The position numbers and the translations under genes are program-made. Positions 20,570-32,623 of a DNA stretch of 64,000 bases are shown here, in pieces. Position 1 is the first letter of the stretch. Every line of letters starts with the position of its first letter. Under the pieces are notes generated by a model, which searched no databases, had not been told where the DNA came from, and was given only the letters and a program-made list of their open reading frames with translations. This DNA is from Xiphophorus maculatus (Eukaryota; Chordata; Actinopteri; Cyprinodontiformes; Poeciliidae): assembly GCF_002775205.1 (NCBI RefSeq), contig NC_036451.1, positions 1,060,001 to 1,124,000 on the forward strand, given 5' to 3'.

Positions 20570-20686
20570 GAAGGCGTCTCCATGTTTATCCTGCTACCAA
20601 ACCAGGGTATCCATTACACTGTGATTGATGATGAGATCAGTGCAGAGAAGTTCCTGAGCTTGGTCAAAGACCGCCGCAAAACATAA
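20570..20686 (+). CDS. Possible 3'-terminal exon of an unidentified gene, copy 1
   Basis: After an acceptor-like CATAACAG, a frame reads EGVSMFILLPNQ and ends LVKDRRKT with TAA at 20684-20686. An AATAAA follows at 20741-20746. It begins 32 bases after the duplication breakpoint, so the rest of the gene may have been lost there. I do not recognise the protein. Confidence 0.35.
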   Translation, partial: EGVSMFILLPNQGIHYTVIDDEISAEKFLSLVKDRRKT

Positions 20687-21374
20687 GTTAATGCTGCAAA
20701 ATTCTTGCTTGGTTGACATATGTGGATATGAGGTTTTCACAATAAAAAATGTGAAAGTGGTGCTTTAGTTTTGTGTTTAATCAGTAATTAAAGCACTAAA
20801 CTTTGCTTCTAGTCCTTGAAAGTTATTGATATTTAAACTGAACAGTTCTGTGATAACGTGTAATTTAATTTTGATTAGAAGATTAAAATGTGGAAAAAGT
20901 TTTCTACAGTAGAAACCGGATAAAAAATACACACTTTTATTTTCTCACTAGAAACTATTTATAATAAGAAGTACATTGTGCCTTTAAAAAGCTAACAAAA
21001 ACATACTGAAAATATAGATTACAACATTCTTTGTTTTAACTGACAGCCATCTTGACAGGCAGTTGCTATGACAACAATAAACAAACCACAATACTAGTAC
21101 ATTACAACTTTCACTCATTTACAATTTTTGAGTTTTAAGCCTGATATTAACAACGAGGCTTAATCAATCCTAACCAACTTTCAACAAGATTTATAAATCA
21201 ATAGTTTTAGTTTTTATATTTTACTTTTCATATTGTTTACATCGATTTATTATAAATTTTCTTTCCCACTCTCTTTTTCCACAATACAGAAGAAAATAAA
21301 TGTTTGACTAAACAAGCAAAATTAACTTCCCAATGTTTAGATATTGAAAAAAGTTCTATAGATTATCATATATG

Positions 21375-21975
21375 GCCCGTGTGTCAAACTCAAGGCCCGA
21401 GGGCCAAATCTGGCCCGCCATAGCTTTCTATGTGGCCCTCTAGACTCCAAATCATAGCAATGGGCCCCTCCAGTTTTTACAAATAACCGCAAAATTCACA
21501 CAACAATCAACAGATCCCCTCATGTTTTCTGACTTTATCAACATGTTTTCTGAGTTTATTAACATTTTTTCTCAAAATTGTCCATAAACATTTGGGTTCA
21601 AGTGCCTGCTGTCTCAGCCTGACCTGATGCCAAGTTATAGTCCATGACCGATAGAGAGATTAATAAAAGATCACATTTAACATCATATGTTAGCGCAAAT
21701 ATTGTAAAAAATTCCTTACAGATATTTCTAACTTAGCGCCACAAAATCTGTGATGATTGCAGAAAAGCACAAAAACAATCCTGGATGAACTGATTTGTGT
21801 GAAAAGATGTTCAATATTAGGTTATTTTAAGAAACACGTATTGATGCTGAAACACCTATTTATTGATATTTTAACAGTTTAATTGGTTTTCATCAATATG
21901 TTCTGGTGCAACAGGCCCTTTATGAACATTCAGGTTTTTGATCTGGCCCAAAACAGAAATGAGTTTGGATAAAAA
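21375..21975. mobile_element. Dispersed non-autonomous element, copy 1
   Basis: Starts CGTGTGTCAAACTCAAGGCC and ends near a GATCTGGCCCAAAACAG block. The two ends are roughly inverted relative to each other (CAAACTC and GGCC motifs). This is a common vertebrate repeat pattern; family uncertain. Confidence 0.45.
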
Positions 21976-22253
21976 CCAGTGAATCATGGACTATTTTGAA
22001 TGTAAACAAGAATGAAGAGTGAGATATTTGGTGGTGGAATGATGTCACACCGCCAGCAAAGGAAGACTCTGTGATGTCACTGGCGATGCAGTCTGTGATG
22101 TCATCAACTGCAGAATTGTATGTGACACAATTCTGCATATTTTTCATTGCTTGCAATATCACTGACCAGTTCAGACGTGCGCAAAGCTCTTTCCAAACGA
22201 CGGTTCAAGTAATTTACGGCGACAGATTTTGGCTGAAGGATTTGAGGGTAGAA

Positions 22254-23582
22254 ATGTTTCACCAATTTGAGAAATACCGCAACAGGATGATGGGACTCCA
22301 GGCAAGAACGGGAGTCTGGCAAAACCCCCAAGGCAGCTTCGCTCCTGCACACTTGGATATTTTACACGGGGAAACCCAAAGACTGGACTCCAGTCTGGAA
22401 ACGGAGAGCGCCAGGTTAGAAGACCTGAGAGCTGAAAAGGACAAGATGTTTCTGGAAATGTCCCATAAGATCGCGTCCCTGCAAGACAACGAGAAACGTC
22501 TGCAGGAAGAATTGGCTGAGCTCAAACATTCATATAGTGAACTCAACGGTAAATATCATAGTGACGTTTCTGGACTTAAGCAAGACCTGGAGAGATATCG
22601 GCAGGAGGCGAGACATGAGAAAGACGCCAATATAGAGAGAGAGAGAGAGAACCTGAACCTAGTCAACAATCTGAGAGCTGAGAAGGAAGAGCTCTTCCAA
22701 AGAATGGCAAGAAAGATCTTTATTCTGAGACACAGGGACAGGCAGATGTTCCATGAACTGGATCGGGTTCATGTTTCACATGAGGAGCTTAAATGCAGAT
22801 ATAGAAACGACACAATGGATTTACAGCAGCAGATTGAGACTTACCAACAGAAGATAAGGCAGGACCAAATGGCTCTTTTACAGAGACAAAAGGCAGAAAA
22901 ACTAATTTGGGATATAAACCGATCTGCGCTGCAACAACTTGAAAAACTTCAGCAGCAGGTAAAGGAGGAGAGAAAAGCACATCTGCAGACAGTAGAGAAG
23001 GCCAAGGCGAGTCTGGACAACCTGAGATCTGAATATGCCATCCTCCAAAATAACGCAACAACAGAGATTAAAATCCTGCAAAACAGAGAAAGCAGTGCCC
23101 AGGCTGAGCTGGAGAAGGTAAACGGTTTGTACCAGCAGCTCAACTGTCAGTATGAAAAGGAAGTCACTGCATTTAAACATGACGCAGAGAAATACCAGCT
23201 GGAAATAAGTTGCGTAAAAAATGATTTACAAAGAGCGAAAGAGGATCTCCTGCTGCTGAGAGCTGAGGAAGACGGTTTCCCAAAAAAAGACATCACAGTT
23301 TCCCAAGAGAAGGAGGAAGACTTACAGGACCAAGTGGACCCAGTTGATGTCGTAAGTGAAAAGGTTTCTCCAGAGGAGAAAAGCTCAGGAGAACCGTTAT
23401 CAGGTTGTTCCACAGACCCAGAATCCTCAGAAGAGACCAAGATCACTGGAGAAACCGTCCTGGAGGATTTGGACAATCCGGATGTTAAAATCATGCAGGA
23501 CGGTAAGAAGAAAAAGTCTAAGATTTCTTTTTGGAAAAAATTACGGAAGACTCTGAGATGGCAGAAGCCAAAAGAAAAATAA
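22254..23582 (+). CDS. Intronless coiled-coil protein, 442 aa, copy 1
   Basis: An uninterrupted frame from the ATG at 22254 (MFHQFEKYRNRMM). An upstream in-frame start at 22071 exists only in this copy, because copy 2 lacks one G just before this ATG, so 22254 is the likelier start. Residues about 45-390 are heptad-rich coiled coil, Glu/Lys/Gln-rich, with three loosely repeated segments containing LRAEK and a MSHKI/MARKI motif. An acidic, Ser-rich stretch and a strongly basic tail (KKKKSKISFWKKLRKTLRW) end it. No signal peptide or catalytic motif. It could be a scaffold or cytoskeleton-associated protein; function unknown. It is expressed from the strand opposite to ASPM. Confidence 0.7.
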   Translation: MFHQFEKYRNRMMGLQARTGVWQNPQGSFAPAHLDILHGETQRLDSSLETESARLEDLRAEKDKMFLEMSHKIASLQDNEKRLQEELAELKHSYSELNGKYHSDVSGLKQDLERYRQEARHEKDANIERERENLNLVNNLRAEKEELFQRMARKIFILRHRDRQMFHELDRVHVSHEELKCRYRNDTMDLQQQIETYQQKIRQDQMALLQRQKAEKLIWDINRSALQQLEKLQQQVKEERKAHLQTVEKAKASLDNLRSEYAILQNNATTEIKILQNRESSAQAELEKVNGLYQQLNCQYEKEVTAFKHDAEKYQLEISCVKNDLQRAKEDLLLLRAEEDGFPKKDITVSQEKEEDLQDQVDPVDVVSEKVSPEEKSSGEPLSGCSTDPESSEETKITGETVLEDLDNPDVKIMQDGKKKKSKISFWKKLRKTLRWQKPKEK

Positions 23583-23806
23583 AACAGTGAAGACAATCCA
23601 GAACATATCTAATGTTCTGGATTATGATGATATTCAGAGAAGGAGAAAGACGAGCAAGAGAGGAAAGAGGACTCAAACTCATGGAGGTTGTAGCCTCTGT
23701 GTACGGGGCGCCAGGCCACGCTCCGTCAAATTTAAAACGTTAAAGTTTTATCCCCCATTGACAAACTAGATAATAGATCCCTTCCCAACTCAATTGGAAA
23801 AAACGT

Positions 23807-23985
23807 GGGCAGCACGGTGGTGCAGCGGTTAGCGCTGCGTCTTCACAGACACCATCTGTGTGGAGTTTGCATGGTCTCCCCGTGTTTGCGTGGGTTTTCT
23901 CCGGGTGCTCCGGTTCCCCCCACATCTCCTAAAACATGTCGGTCAGGTCAGTTGGTCACTGCAAATTGCCCCCAAAGATTTGAAG
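23807..23985 (+). mobile_element. V-SINE/DANA-like SINE, copy 1
   Basis: Starts GGGCAGCACGGTGGTGCAGC and contains the family's conserved block TGTGTGGAGTTTGCATGGTC followed by TTTTCTCCGGGTGCTCCGG. The tRNA-like B-box region between them is deleted. Confidence 0.8.
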
Positions 23986-24315
23986 AAACCCCAAACACAT
24001 GTGCAGCTTTATTGTTAAACTTTATAATTAATTGAATTAGCCGTACGTTAGCCCTTTTCCTTCGCTGTTTTAGCGCCGCAGCAACACTGGGCTCAATTTT
24101 TATAGCAACGTATTGATTTAAGAGTTAAAATGTCTTCTTTTGATAGTAATGATTTCTGTTTATTTCCACTGTACTTGTGCTTTTATGGTTTGTCCTTTAG
24201 TTTACCGTTTCTACTCACTTTTTATATTAAATTGCACTGAATTGTAGCTTTTAAACTGTTTAAATCTGTATTTTAAAGAAGATTAGCAAAAGGATCATGC
24301 AGTGGCTTTTTTAGT

Positions 24316-24531
24316 GCGACTGTGGCTCAGTGGGTAGAGTGGTTGTCTTGTGACCAGAAGGTTGTAAGTTCAATTCCAGCTTCCTCAGCCACATGTAGAG
24401 CTGCCCCAGGGTGGGGCACTTAGCGGCAAGTTGCCCCCCGACCTGCATGTGGGTGTAAATGTGACTGTAGTGTGAAGCGCTTTGAGTGGTCAACATGACC
24501 AGCAAGGCTCTACACAAGTTCAGTCCATTCA
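24316..24531 (+). mobile_element. tRNA-derived fish SINE, copy 1
   Basis: A box TGGCTCAGTGG and B box AGTTCAATTCC, followed by a body with AAGCGCTTTGAGTGG and a tail ACAAGTTCAGTCCATTCAC. These are typical of an abundant teleost SINE. Confidence 0.8.
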
Positions 24532-25656
24532 CCTGCTTTTCTTTGATAAATCCTGTTTTTCTTTTTATACCAAACTTTAAAAAGTTGATTTAACAGGTTT
24601 GGATTCTTCAGGTTCCAGGATGTTAAATTAAGATTAGAGTTTAATCTGTACATAATATTAGATGATAATTGTTATCATAATTTAATTCTCTGAACCATAA
24701 AGAAACCCAAACTTGTTTTATCTGGTTTGTTTGTTATAAGAACAAAACAGGTTTTATAAAAAATAAAAGTTACTGTGATCTTTCTGTTAGTCTTTATTTA
24801 GAAATACAGATTCAAGGTAGTTTAACAAACTTAACAAAAAAGTGCAATTTAACATGAAAAACTGTAGAAAAGGGAAAAAAGAAGAACAATCCATGAAAGC
24901 ATGAAAACAGAAAACTTAATCAGAAATTATTTCCATTACAGGAAGAAATCAATTCTTAGATCAATACTTTGTAATAAATATGAAGCTTTTGTGTTGTTGA
25001 GCTTATGTGTTGTCTGCTTGTATAAGAGAAGGAAAAGGGGCTTAGAAATGAATAATTCAGTTATTTTTGTAACCAGTTTATGGTAAGACAGCAAATTATG
25101 TTTTGTTTAGGACGTTACTTATAGGTTTTGTTTGTCAACCTGGGTTTAATTCCCAGTCCTGCAGAATCTGCTGCATGTCTTTCCCTTCTCTCTCCTCCCA
25201 ATTTCCTGTTCAACTTGTTAAATAACGGCCTAAAAAACTTTATCAGAGCCTAAAAATCTGATTTGAAGAAGGTGGGGGGCTGGTTGACCTTTGATGACCT
25301 CTAGAAACATTTCTTTATGTCTTTAAAATTATAGCGGCACAAACAAAATGTTTGCTGCACAAACGTTTGACACCAAATGTGCCTGATTTGAAGAAGGTGG
25401 GGGCCAACTTCACTCAGGTCTATTTACCTGCTACTTTACCCGCCACTGGAAGTTTCTTAAAAGTTTATCTGTTAGTCTGCAGCTCATGTGACCAAACCAG
25501 ACGAGGAGATGAAAAGTTAAAACACTCAATATTGTCTTGTACACAAGTTCTGGTTGGGTAACAGCAAGATCACTGAGTCTTCTTAAAAGATACATTAGAT
25601 GTTTTAGTTAATTTTTTTTCTCCAAAGTGTGGTGTTGCAAAAGTTTGAAAACATTT
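24532..25656. other. No gene seen, copy 1
   Basis: AT-rich sequence with no supported gene. It contains a short direct repeat (CTGATTTGAAGAAGGTGGGG near 25259 and 25383). Confidence 0.7.
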
Positions 25657-26410
25657 ACCGTATTTTCCGCACTATAAGGCGCACCTTCAATGAATGGCCT
25701 ATTTAAAACCTTTTTTCTTATATAAGGCTCACCGCATTATAAGGCGCATAGAATAGACGCTACAGTAGAGGCTGCGGTTACGTTATGCATCCACTAGATG
25801 GAGCTGCGATAAAGGGAATGTCAACAAAACAGTCAGATATTTCAGTCAAACTTTATTAATAAATTACAAACCAGCGTTCTGAAAACTCCCTTCATTCCCA
25901 ATATGAATAAAAAGCTGTTTTATTATTTTCCCGAGGTAAAGTCAGTGACGTGGTATTTTGGTGACAGTTTATCTTTTAACAACAGCAAGGTGTAACATAT
26001 AGTGGAGGGGAACTTTTCCTCGATTCAATAAACACGTAAAAAACAGCCTGATGCTGTTACGGTAAATCAAACGTTAGTGCAATCACAATATATATCCACT
26101 TCCACTATAACCATTGATTGGTTCATGTTAAATTCTCTGGCTGCTGCTCTGTTCCCGTGTTTTACTGCATCACTGATCGCCTTGAGCTTAAACTCTGTGT
26201 CGTAAGCTCGTCTCTTAATAGGAGCCATTTTGGGGTCTTTACACAAAACCCAGCATGCACCGCGCGCTTCTTCTTCTACTGGGGAAATGAAGTCGGCGGC
26301 TGCTTACCGTAGTTATGAGACCAGTTGTGGCTCAATATTGGTCCATATATAAGGCGCACTGGATTATAAGGCGCACTGTCAGCTTTTGAGAAAATTGAAG
26401 GTTTTTAGGT
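25657..26410 (-). mobile_element. Decayed pogo/Tigger-type element, copy 1
   Basis: Left end ACCGTATTTTCCGCACTATA with repeated AAGGCGCA motifs, and near the right end AAGGCGCACTGGATTATAAG in inverted arrangement. Inside is the start of a transposase gene on the minus strand (26228-26113). The exact right terminus has decayed. Confidence 0.7.
26113..26228 (-). pseudogene. Pogo/Tigger transposase N-terminus
   Basis: Minus-strand frame MAPIKRRAYDTEFKLKAISD followed by a helix-turn-helix block with NRAAAREFNMNQSM. This is typical of the CENPB-type N-terminal DNA-binding domain of pogo transposases. Only about 38 residues remain. Confidence 0.75.
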
Positions 26411-26951
26411 GCAACTTAATCCTTAATCTGGAGGCATCCAAGTAAACAAACAGCGTCTCTTCCTGATCTAAACAAGCAAACGTCCAGCATGAATCCTTTT
26501 TATCCATCTTCCATCAGTTCTTGCTAAGAAAAAGCTGAAAGCTTCAGCTGAAATCTTTATGGGCGTTTCTCCTGTGGAACAAGTCGAATTATTCCCCGTC
26601 AGTGAATGAGAGCAGAGAGGGTCAATCTCTCCACCCAGATGGATCAATTTCTCAATCTGGGTTTGTGTTTGGGAGATAATAACTCCACTTCAGAGGCAAC
26701 AAAACCCGGTCAGCTGAAAAATAAAAAATAACCAGAAAAAAATCCCAGGTTCTCAAAATCTGCCTCCTCTCCCTCTGCTCATGGGAAACGTCGATGCAAA
26801 ATCGCAGACAAAATGTGAGAAACTTTTATGTGTTAAATACATATAAAAGTTTTAATCAGATTAATTAAGCAAAGTGAGTTTTCATGGCTCTCAGTTGTTC
26901 AGCATGTCTTCAAAGAAATCTGCAAACAGACAAATGTGCTGAGCTGGTGGC

Positions 26952-27860
26952 AGAGTTGGGTAGTAACTAGTTACAATTACTCAATTACATTTACTTGAGT
27001 AATTTTATTATGAAGTATTTCTGCTCCTACTTGAGTAAAATGTCTGGATTTTCTACCCACAGAATGAAAAACAAACAGGTTTTAACCCAAAGTTCACCTG
27101 ACAGACACACACCTGCAGTTTTTATTAAAGTTTCATGAATCTTTTATTGAAAAAAAAATTATTTGGAAACATTTTATTTTGCCTGATTTTGTTATTTTTT
27201 GTTACTAATATGATTTGCTGTCATTTTCATTCTTAAAATACCCAAATTTCCACTTAACTTTTTATTTTGGTCCAGGTAATGTAATTTTAAAATGATTGAT
27301 AATTTGATCAGTTACTCAGTATTTGAGTAACTTTTTTACCAAATACTTTTTACTTTTACTTTAGTAATTTCTTGGACGGATACTTTTTACTTTTACTTGA
27401 ATAAAAATATGTTGAAGTAGTTCTACTTTTACTTAGTAGCTGCCTAGAAAGGTATGTAGGCAGCTGACCGGCTAACCAGCTAGTGCAAGTTGCAAACTGT
27501 TGACACAAAATATGATTTGGTCAAATTTAATCAGAAACAGGAATGAACTTAAAAAAAGAAGAAAAAAACTGATTTCAGAAAAATAAATAAATCAAATGTA
27601 GCAAAGAAAACAAAGAAACTGATTTGATCAAAAATCTATTTCAGCAAAAAATAAAAATACAGAGAAAAACAAAATCAGATTTAACAAGAACTAAACAGCT
27701 GGCCAGTGTGGGGAAGTTTTACCAAATACTTTTTTACTCTTACTTGAGTCATTTCTTGGATGACTAGTTTTTAATTTTACCTGAGTAAAAATATCAAGTA
27801 GTACTACACTTGAGCACAATATTTGGGTACTCTGCACTTCTGGCTAGTTCTAGTACTTAA
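26952..27860. repeat. Dispersed AT-rich repeat, copy 1
   Basis: GTTGGGTAGTAACTAGTTAC start, with many ACTTTTACTTGAGTAA-type submotifs, a pattern widespread in fish genomes and probably derived from a DNA transposon. Between 26411 and this repeat I see no gene. Confidence 0.5.
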
Positions 27861-29528
27861 AGCAAACTAGACTGTTAAGTAGATCAGCAGTGGTATGGAG
27901 CAAAATTGGGGTCAAAAAGTTTTGCCCAAAAAAATTTGATATTGTGAAAAAAAAAGAACTGTAAAGCAGCTATTTAAGAAAAAAGACTGAAAGAAACGTA
28001 AAACAAATACTTGAAATGGAAAAAAAGAAAGTTTGAGACTGAAAAAAGATTTCTTTTTAAAAATCTTGAAACTGTTGACATGTTTTCTCATTTGTTTGTT
28101 TTCCTGTTGGTTTATTGCGTGTTGCATCACGTGAAATGTCTAACTTAACCCACCTTTGTCAATTAAAATGTGTGTCCTTCTAACACAGATGTGACATTTA
28201 TCGCTGTGCCAAAAGTGAATCTGCTAACAAACTAAAAAAATGATTTAAAACTGAAAAAAGTTTCTACAATGAAAAAAATCTTCAAACTAAAATAATTTGA
28301 AACTGAAAGTTTTGGGGAAAAAGTTTCTAAATCTGCAAACGAAAAAATAATTTGAAAACAGTTCAGAACTACACTGTTAGACCTTTTATTGTAATTTTAC
28401 TGTAATTACCATTCTACAGTACCTTTACTGTTATGATATTTCACAGTTAATTTTTACTGTGAGTGCTTTACAGTTATAACTGCATTACTGTAAATGTAGT
28501 TTCTAGTATAATACAGTAATTGTATTTTATAGTAAAGCTGGTCTACTGTAAACTTGTTTCACAACATAATGTCAGAGTTTTACTGTAAATTAAAGTTTAC
28601 ATTTCTTTAAGATAAGAATATTTTACCATAAACCGAAAAATTTCATAAAAGAAATTTTAGTCCAAGTACTGTGAATAACAGGTATTTATTTTCAGCAGAT
28701 TTGTAGAAATAAAATCCATTTACATATTCGCAATGTCATAAAAAACAATGTCACAATACAATATAATGTGCTGTAAAACAACAAAACCATAGAACACATT
28801 TCCTACATCAGAAGAACTTTTATTCCATTCGTCAAACAAAATCAGTGGGATCCATCTTGTGGAAGCTGAACTGTAAAGAATAAGACAGACAATGTGGGAG
28901 GTCATGAGATGGTCAGGAAGTTATCTACATTTTCAAATCGACAGGAAGGTTGACAAATTAAGCTGAAGTGACAATGTTCACATGCATAAAATCTTTGTCA
29001 TAAAGCAGCATTAAGTTGATAATTTGTTTTAAAAAAAATCAATTGGACTGAAGTGATAATAGAAGCTGCATAAAGAATGAGCAGGACTGGCTTCACTTCA
29101 GGTTTTTGGATTGTTTATGGCAAAAGCAGTCAGTCAGTCTTCAGTAATTCAAAAGATTGCGTACTACAAATGTCCCCAAGGGGACGATGAAGTACAACAA
29201 TCTTTTTAGTCATTTTGTTGGTGCTGACGGATTACTGCAAAGGTGTGCCTAATAAACTGAAAACTGCATAGTATAAAAATACACCACACTTAAACAACTA
29301 CACACTTATATATTTCTGTGATTTATTAAGAGATGCAGCGACATCCACTTTTTACCACGGACACAGAAAAGATGCAGGCTACTCTAAAGGGCTATTGTGT
29401 AGGAATCACATGGCATTTATAAATTATCATTAAAATCATATTAAAAAGGCTAAAGTAAAGTCAGAGCATGCAAGATAGGAGGAAAAGACAACAAAATAAT
29501 AAACATTTACATTTGGTAAAATACTTAC

Positions 29529-29694
29529 CTAGTTGGAAGTCCTCCATTCAAATTCAGCAAGTCGTTGGAAGAAGGTGGTGATCTGGGAGTTGACACTGAC
29601 TACTTTCCTCTTGACAAGACTTCCCGTCTTGCGGCTTGTACCGACTTTGGCTGTGCATTTGGTACCAACATCTGGATTGATCCTCACAAAGAAT
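29529..29694 (-). pseudogene. Last exon of the transposon-borne gene
   Basis: After an acceptor at about 29695 the frame reads FFVRINPDVGTKCTAKVGTS and continues to EFEWRTSN with TAG at 29529-29531. This matches a C-terminal pattern common in repeated fish zinc-finger genes, from recall only. Confidence 0.5.
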
Positions 29695-29795
29695 CTTTTA
29701 ACAGAAATAAAATATATTAATTGTATTTTTTAATGAAGACGTATAATACAGCAATCAGCTATGGTTCTTCATCATCAGTCAAACTGTCATTAAAT

Positions 29796-30017
29796 TTAAT
29801 TCATAAATGGCTTGGTGTAGAGTACTTGCCATTGTATCATCTCCAGTGTGGTGGATGCTGACTCCTGATACTCCAGATTGAAGACAGAATATGACCCAAG
29901 AAAGACAGCAAGGACGCTGGCAAAGTCATGTAGTTGCTCAGGCTGGAAAAATACCTTCTCCTCCATACTGACCATCCACCGGGTTGCAGACATCAAGCTA
30001 TTTCCTAAAATAGACAA
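29796..30017 (-). pseudogene. Internal exon of the transposon-borne gene
   Basis: Minus-strand frame with SATRWMVSMEEKVFF and FASVLAVFLGSYSVFNLEYQ. In the same family this block precedes the last-exon block, so order and strand agree. The acceptor is near 30005; the downstream donor looks non-standard (GCAAGT). Confidence 0.5.
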
Positions 30018-30384
30018 ACCCTTCTCAGGCTAACGCTAGTGAGTAAAAGTACAGACTACCATAACAATTACATACATTGCTACGAAAAAATTATAGTGAT
30101 AGAAAATATTCCTCTTACCAAGCATGATTACCCTTGGTGTAGTGGGTAAGGTCATTTCCATTTCAACAGACATCTTGGTGGAAGATACCTTTAAAACATA
30201 AAAGGAAAACTCTCTTAAATATGAATTACTGGTAGTAATTTATATTTAAAGGGCCAGTTCACCCAGATTACAACAGGTTTTTGAGAACCTCATCCCGGAG
30301 ACTAGACTAGACTTTACCCCTACATCCTGCTACCACTCTGAAACAGCAGATGTGAATGACAGTTTGTGGGGCTAAATGCATTTT

Positions 30385-30732
30385 TTAAAGCATTACATTC
30401 CACAAGTGTTCAGTCTGACTTCTGCAATGGCGGTGACTCCTGTGCATGTGGGACCTGAATGCAGAAAATGTTCTGAAGGAAGCAGGACATTGCTCTATTC
30501 CACATGCAAACCGATAATTAGCTGTGTGTTGATGTTTCTTCACATGACTACAAAATTCTGTAAATTCTGAAGTACAAATGCTGCAGAATTTACACCTGTA
30601 CGTAGTTGCACCTGTTAGTACTGACTTAACTTTAAATTTGCAGGAGCATGGTTTAAACATGTGAACAGTCCTTATATGTAACCAGGGTTGGAAATTAACT
30701 TTTTTGTCCACCTGCCACTGTGGCTGAACCAA
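30385..30732 (-). pseudogene. C2H2 zinc-finger exon of the transposon-borne gene
   Basis: Two C2H2-type fingers in the minus-strand frame: CKFCSICTSEFTEFCSHVKK with a following His, and CGIEQCPASFRTFSAFRSHM with HRSH. It is the upstream exon of the same gene. A large coding part expected between it and 30017 is not seen, so the copy is probably defective. Confidence 0.6.
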
Positions 30733-32623
30733 CTCAAAAAATAACAGAAACTACTTTAATGTTTTTCACCTTTGTCCTCATTTACAGACTCTTATACACT
30801 ATGTTGGAGATGTAATGGTACTTTAGCAGGCTAACCAGCTGTAGCAAGCTCAAAGTTATAGATTAGGTTAGCTGCTCCTCTACATTTCCAGACTATTTTG
30901 TGGCTTCAAATATGTTTGAAGAGCTTTTTACCTGTTGTCTTTTGAAGAGATGAAGCTATGTTAGCAGTCAGCAGGACAGAACTGCACAGCCACTTGGAGG
31001 GAAAAAGCTTGGGAGTTAAAACAAAAAGGTCATCTGAAGAAAAGGGAAAAAAAGAACAATGTTAGAAATTCATCCTTGCTGACCTACGTAGCTAATCTGC
31101 ACTTTTAACATTTGCAAGATCATGGTTTAAACAAATGAACAGTCATTACATGTAAAATAAAGAAAAGGGGGAGGATCAATTATTAGTTATGGTTATATTG
31201 TTCCACAAAGGATGTAGCAACAATGCTAACAGACACTGAGCTCATCTCAACCTAAAGCCGCCCGAGGAAGATTAAGCGGCAAAAGTCAAGCTAAAACCTT
31301 CAACGGTAAAATTAGCACCTTAGCTAACGTTAACACCAAACCAGCTCAAAAAATAACAACATCATATTTCCCTTTCTTTCACCTCATTTACAGACACGTA
31401 ACTTATAAGGTTGCAATATGCCAGTTATATAAAACACCAGAGTTAGTAACGTAAAGGTAACGTTATTTTACCAGGCTAACCAGCACAAACGAGCTCATGC
31501 TATAATGCTAACTTATAGCATGATGCTATAAGCTACGTTAACTCCATCTAAAATGTACATTTCCAGACTAGGCTTTGGCTTCAAACAGTTTTCTAAGAAG
31601 TGTTTTTTTACCTGTCTTGAAGAGCTGAAGCAGTGTGAGCCCACAGCACGGAGACAGAGCTGCACTTGGAGAGAAAAAGCTTCGGAGTTTAAAACAAACG
31701 TCATCAGAAAACAGTTGGAAGCGAAGCCACGCTTGATGACGTAGCTAGATAAACTGCACGTTAATGTTAGCTAGGATGTGAAAAAAACAAAAGTACATGC
31801 TCTCTTTCTGCCTTAAAAATATGTTAACCACTAAAGGAGTAAAAATACAGAAACAGGGAACCACGATGAAGCAGCTATGATGACGGTTGGAAATCAAATA
31901 TAATTCTTACTGTATATTATCAGTACAGTACCACTACTGTAATGTGTAAACAGTAAATTACTGCAAATTCAAAACATACAGTAAGTTACTGTAATACTAT
32001 GTACTATACCCATAATGCAATGCAAATTACAGTAACTACTTGTAAAGATGTCTTATGGTAGTTTTACTGGGCATTTTGTGGTATTTAACTGTAGAAAATA
32101 CAGCAAAGGATAACAGTGTACTTTTCAGATTCATATTTACTTTTCAGCAGAGCCTCAGAACTGACAGGGTGTTTAATCATGACAACACTTAGAAACAAAC
32201 CCAAAACTAAGTTTTTTGTTTTCTTCTGTAAAAACACTCATCTGCCTAAAGATATGCTAAATAATAACTAAAATGTGAAGATGATGGTTTTAGCTGTACA
32301 ACCTTATGTAGATGACTCAGTATTAATACATTTTATTTAAACGCATTTATTAACAAAGAACCCGTACAAACAAGATAAACCATCAGAAAGTTAGACAGTG
32401 CAGAGTAAGAAGATTTGAAAAGATGAGTTTTTAGGCATTTTTTAGTTTCCCGAAACAGGAAGAAAATATTGAAAAGGGAAAAACATAAACAAGATCAATT
32501 TTATTATCAAAAAAGATCAAATTCAGTATTTACAAACAAATCATTTGATTGAAAAACAAAACAAAAAATATTAAAAATCTGAGGTTTTCTGTGAAAACAA
32601 AAAGACTCTTGAAGGTTTTCTGT

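Larger units (their letters stand above)
16533..28369. repeat. Duplicated block, copy 1
   Basis: Near-identical to 32233-51183 apart from insertions, and its ASPM part also matches 51297-55300. It comprises an ASPM 3' fragment (to 20538) and the coiled-coil gene segment (20539-28369). The first 4 kb has more small indels than the other copies. Confidence 0.9.
28372..32118 (-). mobile_element. TA-flanked DNA transposon with zinc-finger gene remnants
   Basis: A 3,747-bp insertion with inverted ends CACTGTTA/TAACAGTG and a TA duplication (28370-28371, 32119-32120). The third duplicated copy has the empty site with one TA at 51184-51185. Both ends are rich in CTGTAA/TTACAG submotifs, which could be transposase-binding sites. 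The interior carries exons of a zinc-finger gene on the minus strand. No transposase is recognised. The superfamily is uncertain; TA-duplicating groups are candidates. Confidence 0.85.
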
